Positions 57,267-64,000 of a DNA stretch of 64,000 nucleotides are shown here, one piece after another (position 1 is the stretch's first letter; each line of letters starts with the position of its first letter). The translations under genes were made by a program, and so were the position numbers. The notes beneath the pieces were generated by a model that was given only the letters and a program-made list of their open reading frames with translations, was not told where the DNA came from and ran no database searches. Source of the DNA: Glandiceps talaboti (Eukaryota; Hemichordata; Enteropneusta; Spengelidae); the NCBI RefSeq assembly GCF_964340395.1, contig NC_135571.1, positions 230,001 through 294,000 of the forward strand. Reading direction: 5' to 3'.

Positions 57267-60200
57267 GTAAGTGTATATTTTTACTTGGTATCTTGGTCGA
57301 CGCCCATATAAAGCGTCGATCGCTGTTGCTGGCGGCCATTTTGAACTTTGAACTAACATCGAATCGTCAGCTGTTTGGCAATGTCATTAAAATGAACATT
57401 TTGAAAGATCAACATTGACAAAACTACCGAGAGTATGGTAGCTAAATAGCGGTTTTAACCAAATCTCTCTAAAATTGGGCTGTGAATGTCCTGTGTTTAC
57501 TGGAGCGCGAAAAACAACTGATTCGTGTGGCCCTGGTAGTACACATTCTATTCAGTGATTCATTTATACCAGCCTTCACGTATATTTGTATACAAAGGGT
57601 AGCTTTCAGAAAACATTGAGAATTAAGTAGTCATAGGTCACACGCAACTATGTCCGTACTAAATGTAACGTTGGTGCATGGATTTACTGCAAAGGTTAAT
57701 TTGTTACCCAAAGTGTAGAGGTGATAACATCATGAGTCCGCCAGAAATGTATAATGTCATTTAATGAGGCACCATGGCTGAACACATATAGTATGTGTGT
57801 TATGACATTACACAATGTACTATTCAGTCGGTCAATTTATCAAACTCCCTTTGATAAAGAAGTTTATAACTGACAGAATGGTATGCTTTATGTACAGTTG
57901 ACTTGATGGTAATCAAAACATACACAAACAAAAGTACTATTGAACATCATGCATACATACATTCACTTCACAGACTAGGCTTCCTTGTCTGTGATACATT
58001 TTAAATACTGAGTTGATGATTCTAGATGTTAACAGAGTGAAACATATCCAGAATTGCTAGAAACCTTTGTTTAGTAGAGTTTTAAAGGATCATTCCGTTT
58101 GCATTTGTATTCATGTATACAGTTGTGCAATGAATATCCAGTGTGAATAACACAATTTTGTGTTTTTTGTTTCAAATTATAATTAATAACCGTGTTTTGT
58201 ATCCAGTTACCACATGACGTAGTCACGAATAGGGAACCAAAGTTTTAAAAAAATTGCTTTGAAGTTTGTGGCAGTGATGTGTCAAACTAACTTAGACTTG
58301 TTATTTCCTCTTCTTCTTTCATAACTGACCACCTTCAACATGTCACCTCACCCCTGCTTGTTATTTCTTCTTCTTTCATAACTGGCCACCTTCAACATGT
58401 TGAAGATTTTGCCAGTCAGTGTGCAACAAAAACGAGGATGAACAATTAATTAAAGCAGGTCTGATTCAAAGTAAATAAATAAATAAAAGAAAAAAATAAA
58501 TAGTAAATAAATATTAAGTTATTGTATTTAGTTTAGTTTCAAGGCTCAAGTGCAGTGCCACTTGAGCCTTGAAAACGTCAAGTGATCCTATGTACAGTAA
58601 TAACAATGTCTGGTGATAGATTGTTCTGGGATTCTTTACATACATGTATGTATATGTATGTGTAGTATATTGCATGTAATGTATACATGTATTTGTATAC
58701 AATTTTCTATCCTGTTAGTATTATGAACAATTGTTTTTTTAATTCTATAATTACATGTACATTTGTATACTATGAAGAGTTTCTAAGTCTACATTTCTGT
58801 TGTGTGAGTCAGTTTAAATGGTTAGATAACCCCACCCCTCAAAAAAACCAAAACAAAATCCACTCAAGCATTTCTTAGTTGTTAAATTACAATCCAATTT
58901 TCTTTAAAGAATTTCACTGAAGTCCACGGATGGTCAATATTGAAAAATTTTCATTTTTTTGTGTTGAATTTTATTGTCATATTGAAGGAAAAATCAATGT
59001 CAGGCAGTTCATGACATTCATCCAAATTTTTCCATAAGATTTCCTGTGTCATAACTACAATTTCCAAACAATTACTGAAGAACCTACAAGACTTTGTATT
59101 GCAAGCAAGCAAGGCATCAGATTGCCAACAGCTTGTATTAACGCTATTTAAATCAACAAATAAAATTTCTGCTCCTTAGTTTTGGAAGTGACACCCTTTC
59201 AGTTTGCTACATTTGTACATTAGCTTCCCAAAAAATGATTGCAATGAAGTTTTCCATTTTGTGAAACTATGATTATGAACTCATAGTCCATGAATATAAA
59301 TTCTTGCCATAGAAGTGATACTTGTACATTTATCTATTTAGTTCATGGCTGTGACCTGATGTCATATTTAGTTGTTTTGTGATGCTATCAAATGTCATTA
59401 ATGATTGAGCTGTATGAACTTAGGGTATTCTATCAATGTACATACTTTTCTGTAGCAAAATAAAAAAGTGATAAACAGTTTTACATGATGAGTAGAGGAC
59501 TTCACCATAAAATATGCAAAAGAAAAAGTATAAATTAATCAGAAAGTGGAAGTGAACTCAAAGAGTTTTGTGGTGGTTTTAAACCCTGGTCCCGGGTAAC
59601 AGATATCATGAAATCTTTGTAAAACTTTTATAGTTTCCTGTATAATATATACACTTGTATAAGAGTATAATGATGTTTATGGGGAATCTAATTGAATACA
59701 TTTAAGAAAATTTTGGTAATTTTTCCAACCCTTGAAGCTTTAGCGTATTTAGAGCCCCCAGAAGAAGAACAACAACAAACTAAAGAAACAAACCTCATTA
59801 AAAAGATAAACATGTAAAAAATGTTTTTTAAAAATAATTAGTAGAAATTTAGTGACTGCATATATACATAATAAAAATGTCAGAGAATAACAGGAAATAC
59901 ACAATGTAGTAGTTTTCACAATTTAAAAAAAAAATTCTGCCTCTGGGGCTAAATACATTTTATGTACATAATTTTATTGTGTTGTACAAAATTTATGTTC
60001 CTGAATTGTGTATAGTTAAAGTGAACCCTGAATAAGTTACACTGGTAATCTCTATGGTGAGAGAACAAATGGCTGCCATAATTTGACTTCTGCTTCCTCA
60101 TTCCGATTATATTTTATGTAAAGTAAAGCAAAGTGTAAGTTTTATATGCTACAGTGGAATGACCATAGATATCGTGATTATCAAGGCCTACATTTACAAT

Positions 60201-61766
60201 TCTAGAGTAGTTATACACATATCCATTTACACATTGTACATTTACTTTTGAAACGATAAATGACTTTTTAATCTTAGTTCTCTTTTTCACATTGTGCATG
60301 TACAGTATTCAACACTGCCATACAAATTACAATGTCAATGACACTAAAGGCAAGGATAGGGTCAAAGGTCACAGAAGTCACTGGTCTGAAAATAATATAT
60401 TACCATGAGAGAGCTCTATTTTATGACATGTCATTTTCATTATACAATGTAATGTACTCTTTTTCCAGACTTAGCCAAACATTTACACCATGAATAAACT
60501 CGCCATGAAAGGGTTTGTTCTGGTTTGCTATTGTTATTTGTAACATACATGTATGTAAATGTACATTAGGAAATGATTTCTTCTGTGTATATTTTGTACA
60601 AGTCAAAAACCACCATACTGGTTGCTTTGGTATTTGGTGGCAATATTCTTAGGTTTGTGTAAATTAAGAATTGTTCATGACATGGTGATTCCATCAGTGA
60701 TATGCAAATTAGGTCTAAAATATGAGCTTTAATTCCAAAACTACTTAGCAGATTTTACTGAAATTTAATGGGAGTGCAATTTGGGGATGCGTACAAATAT
60801 AGATAAAGAACTATTGAGCATGTGATGTTCTCATCAACGATATGCAAATGAGGTGTAAAAATGTGAATACCTGTACGTGTAGTATTGCGTTGTTGTTGTT
60901 GTTGATATGGATTGTGCCAGAAGGCGATGTCACTGAGTGTGAGGATTTTTTATCCACTGTTAACTTTGATGATCACTTCCAATATTAGACAAACCATAAA
61001 TTATAAACAAAACCTTATTTCACAGGTGTCGTATTATATCATTATAAAATTATGATTTACACTTTCACATTTAATAACAACATTGTAACAACAGATTGAT
61101 GTTTATAAACAATTCTATGTAATTCCTACAATATTTCTATACTTCTGATGTTAAAAGTACACAGTGTGCCCTCTAAGCCAATTTGACATGCCACTGATGC
61201 ACACAATTTCTAGTGATGCACCAAAAGTTGGTGTTCCCCTACATGTATCTCTTACTATGTGGTGACACACAAGAAATGTCAATTTTTCTCATTTTGACTC
61301 ATCACAACAAAATTTGGCTACCATTAGAGGGTACACTGGAAGTACAGTAATATGAAATGTATGGATTTCATTATTACTGTACTTTGATCTTTGATGTCAC
61401 ACCCAGGGAATATGAGTATACATGTATACATGTATGTCTACAATAAAGGGTGTAATGCTATGATACACATCTCACAGTTGCTTAGTAGTAGTACTAGTGA
61501 TAATACAATAATGACACATATCAGTGAATGTAATTTGTATTTCTTCACGTGAAGCCAATATACATGTACATACATTGTACATTTACAATGTAAATGTGAC
61601 AAAGAAGTTCTGGACCATCCACGCTCCTTTCAATTTAATTTTATCCTGTCAAGTCACATACAATATTGTCATATATTTCCTCATATGAATCAGCTTAATT
61701 GTAGTGTACAGTACAATGTTCCACTCTGGTCCATATCACTTGAGTCTGTCATGCCACAGTACATGT
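57267..61766 (+). other. Presumed first intron of the right-hand gene
   Basis: AT-rich sequence without recognisable exons. It holds a small direct repeat (about 58,286-58,400: TTGTTATTTC..CTTCTTTCATAACTG twice), a perfect hairpin at 58,537-58,574, and a segment near 60,670-60,870 with two related ATATGCAAATKAGGT motifs. Confidence 0.45.
58537..58574. other. Perfect 16-bp stem hairpin with 6-nt loop
   Basis: Left arm TTTCAAGGCTCAAGTG (58,537-58,552), loop CAGTGC, right arm CACTTGAGCCTTGAAA (58,559-58,574). Pairing does not extend outward, so it is short for a microRNA precursor. Confidence 0.85.
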
Positions 61767-63360
61767 CTTTGTGGTACAAGCCTGATAGGACTGAGTGAAC
61801 AACACAGGTATAGAAGTCTGATAGGGCTGAGTGAACAACACAATGTACCTTACAGTGGTACAAGCCTGATAGGACTGAGTGAACAACACAACATACAATG
61901 TATCTTACAGTGGTTTAGAAGTCTGATAGGGCTGAACAACATGGCGTATCTTACAGTGGTTTAGAAGTCTGATAGGACTTAACAACACAATATATCCATA
62001 ATCCTACAGTGGTTTAGAAGTCTGATAGGACTGAACAACACAAACATATCTTACAGTGGTTTTGAAGTCTGATAGGACTGAACAACACAACATATCTTAC
62101 ACTGGTTTAGAAGTCTGATAGGACTGAACAACACAAACATATCTTACAGTGGTTTAGAAGTCTGATAGGACTGAACAACACAACATATCTTACAGTGGTT
62201 TAGAAGTCTGATAGGCCTGAACAACACGACATATCTTACAGTGGTTTAGAAGTCTGATTGGACTGAACAACACAACATATCTTACAGTGGTTTTGAAGTC
62301 TGATAGGACTGAACAACACAACATATCTTACAGTGGTTTAGAAGTCTGATTGGACTGAACAACACAACATATCTTACAGTGGTTTTGAAGTCTGATAGGG
62401 CTTAACAACACAACATATCTTACAGTGGTTTAGAAGTCTGATAGGGCTGAACAACACAACATATCTTACAGTGGTTTTGAAGTCTGATAGGACTTAACAA
62501 CACAATATATCTTACAGTGGTTTAGAAGTCTGATAGGACTGAACAACACAAACGTATCTTACAGTGGTTTAGAAGTCTGATAGGGCTGAACAACACAACA
62601 TATCTTACAGTGGTTTTGAAGTCTGATAGGACTTAACAACACAATGTATCTTACAGTGGTTTTGAAGTCTGATAGGACTGAACAACACAACATATCTTAC
62701 AGTGGTTTTGAAGTCTGATAGGACTTAACAACACAACATATCTTACAGTGGTTTAGAAGTCTGATAGGACTGAACAACACAACATATCTTACAGTGGTTT
62801 TGAAGTCTGATAGGACTGAACAACACAATATATCTTACAGTGGTTTACATTGTAGATGTCTGATAGGGCTGAACAACACAATATATCTTACAGTGGTTTA
62901 GAAGTCTGATAGGACTGAACAACACAACATATCTTACAGTGGTTTAGAGGTCTGATTGGACTGAACAACATGACATATCTTACAGTGGTTTAGAAGTCTG
63001 ATCGGGCTGAACAACACGACATATCTTACAGTGGTTTAGAAGTCTGATAGGGCTGAACAACACGACATATCTTACAGTGGTTTAGAAGTCTGATAGGGCT
63101 GAACAACACAAACATATCTTACAGTGGTTTAGAAGCCTGATAGGACTGAACAACATGACATATCTTACAGTGGTTTAGAAGTCTAAAAGGACTGAACAAC
63201 ATGACATACATGTATCTTACACTGGTTTAGAAGTCTGATGGGGCTGAACAACATGACATATCTTACAGTGGTTTAGAAGTCTGATAGGGCTGAACAACAT
63301 GACATATCTTACACTGGTTTAGAAGTCTGATGGGGTTGAACAACATGATGTATTTTATAG
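61767..63360 (+). repeat. 46-bp minisatellite, about 35 copies
   Basis: Unit GGTTTAGAAGTCTGATAGGA, CTGAACAACACAACATATCT, TACAGT. Variants recur at RGRCT, TTTAG/TTTTG and CACAACAT/CATGACAT. Left-edge units have extra bases (for example GTGAACAACACA). Confidence 0.96.
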
Positions 63361-63682
63361 TCTAACACCCTTTAATTTCCACCTGGCAATGCAGATATGT
63401 ACCTGTACATCCTACGCATACTTTGTTCATGGGTCAGCCCCTTACATAACGTGTGTTTAGAAAACTGTTTTGGCTTACCAGATTACTACCCTGGTACTGA
63501 TAATTATCACATTATAATATTAATTATACATTTTTAATTGGATATGTATTTCAAAAGTGAACCATTTATTCTTCAAAACATAATCTCCAATTAGATATCA
63601 ATTTGTGGAAATGTTCACCTCAACTGATATAATAATATATAAATATTTTTACTGATGTTATGTAAACTTTTCAATGTGTGGT

Positions 63683-64000
63683 TGTGAATTATAGTAAATA
63701 TTAACACTTGATGCATGGTTACTTTAATATTGTCCACAATTGTACATGTTACGATGTATTTCACTAGGTGCATAGCCTGTTTACATCATAATGTGTTTTT
63801 GTGAATTATAGTAAATATTAACACTTGATGCATGGTTACTTTAATATTGTCCACAATTGTACATGTTACGATATATATCACTCGGTGCATAGCCTGTTTA
63901 CATCATAATGTGTTTTTGTGAATTATAGTAAATATTAACACTTGATGCATGGTTACTTTAATATTGTCCACAATTGTACATGTTACGATGTATTTCACTC
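63683..64000 (+). repeat. 117-118-bp tandem repeat, continues past the window
   Basis: GTGAATTATAGTAAATATTA recurs at about 63,684, 63,802 and 63,918, with the following ACACTTGATGCATGGTTACT each time. Nearly three units are seen before the right edge. Confidence 0.95.

Overview
This is eukaryotic, animal nuclear DNA, not a microbial or viral replicon. Coding sequence is split into many short exons with GT..AG introns, the DNA is AT-rich, and introns and intergenic DNA are full of microsatellites, minisatellites and decayed non-LTR retrotransposons. The protein content (a fibronectin-III receptor tyrosine phosphatase) shows a metazoan. The dense tandem repeats and compact introns suggest a marine invertebrate, but I cannot place it further without a search.

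Region 1 (about 1-28,800, minus strand) holds nearly all of one gene: a receptor-type protein tyrosine phosphatase of the R3 kind (PTPRB/PTPRJ/PTPRO/PTPRH-like). I could assemble 25 coding exons whose phases all agree, giving a continuous 4,554 nt (1,518 codons). In order they encode a signal peptide, a Thr-rich stalk, eleven fibronectin-III domains, a membrane-proximal domain with a possible furin site, one transmembrane helix, a juxtamembrane segment, and a PTP catalytic domain with intact WPD loop and [10 protein letters not shown] signature. The reading frame is still open at the left; the last exon or exons lie outside the window. Four consecutive FN3 exons are near-identical products of a recent tandem duplication of about 1.3 kb. 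The splice acceptor in front of the WPD exon has been tandemly copied five times. The introns contain LINE fragments (7.4, 8.7-9.2 and 15.7-16.2 kb), a 193-unit pentanucleotide array, a TIR element with C/G-rich ends (20.6-21.5 kb) and a 2.2-kb foldback element (25.0-27.2 kb).

Region 2 (about 29-56.7 kb) has no gene I can support. It is dominated by tandem arrays: a 37-bp minisatellite (30.6-33.6 kb) into which a LINE has inserted, 23-bp and 45-bp minisatellites, a satellite of about 10.8 kb with 60/66-bp units (39.4-50.2 kb) in which almost every unit carries a perfect palindromic CRE (TGACGTCA), a 26-bp array enclosed by inverted repeats (51.2-52.1 kb), and a 58/49-bp array with higher-order structure (53.9-55.1 kb). 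Dispersed repeats of at least two unnamed families flank or host these arrays.

Region 3 (about 56.8-64 kb, plus strand) seems to start a second gene. A short first coding exon at 57,201-57,266 encodes a basic start followed by a hydrophobic signal or anchor and ends in a consensus donor. The rest of the window would be its first intron, with a 46-bp minisatellite (61.8-63.4 kb) and a repeat of about 117 bp that runs off the right edge. A single unit of the 46-bp minisatellite sits about 5 kb upstream, just 5' of this exon.

Roughly a third of the window is tandem repeat. Many of the longest open frames here are open only because of repeat periodicity and are not genes.
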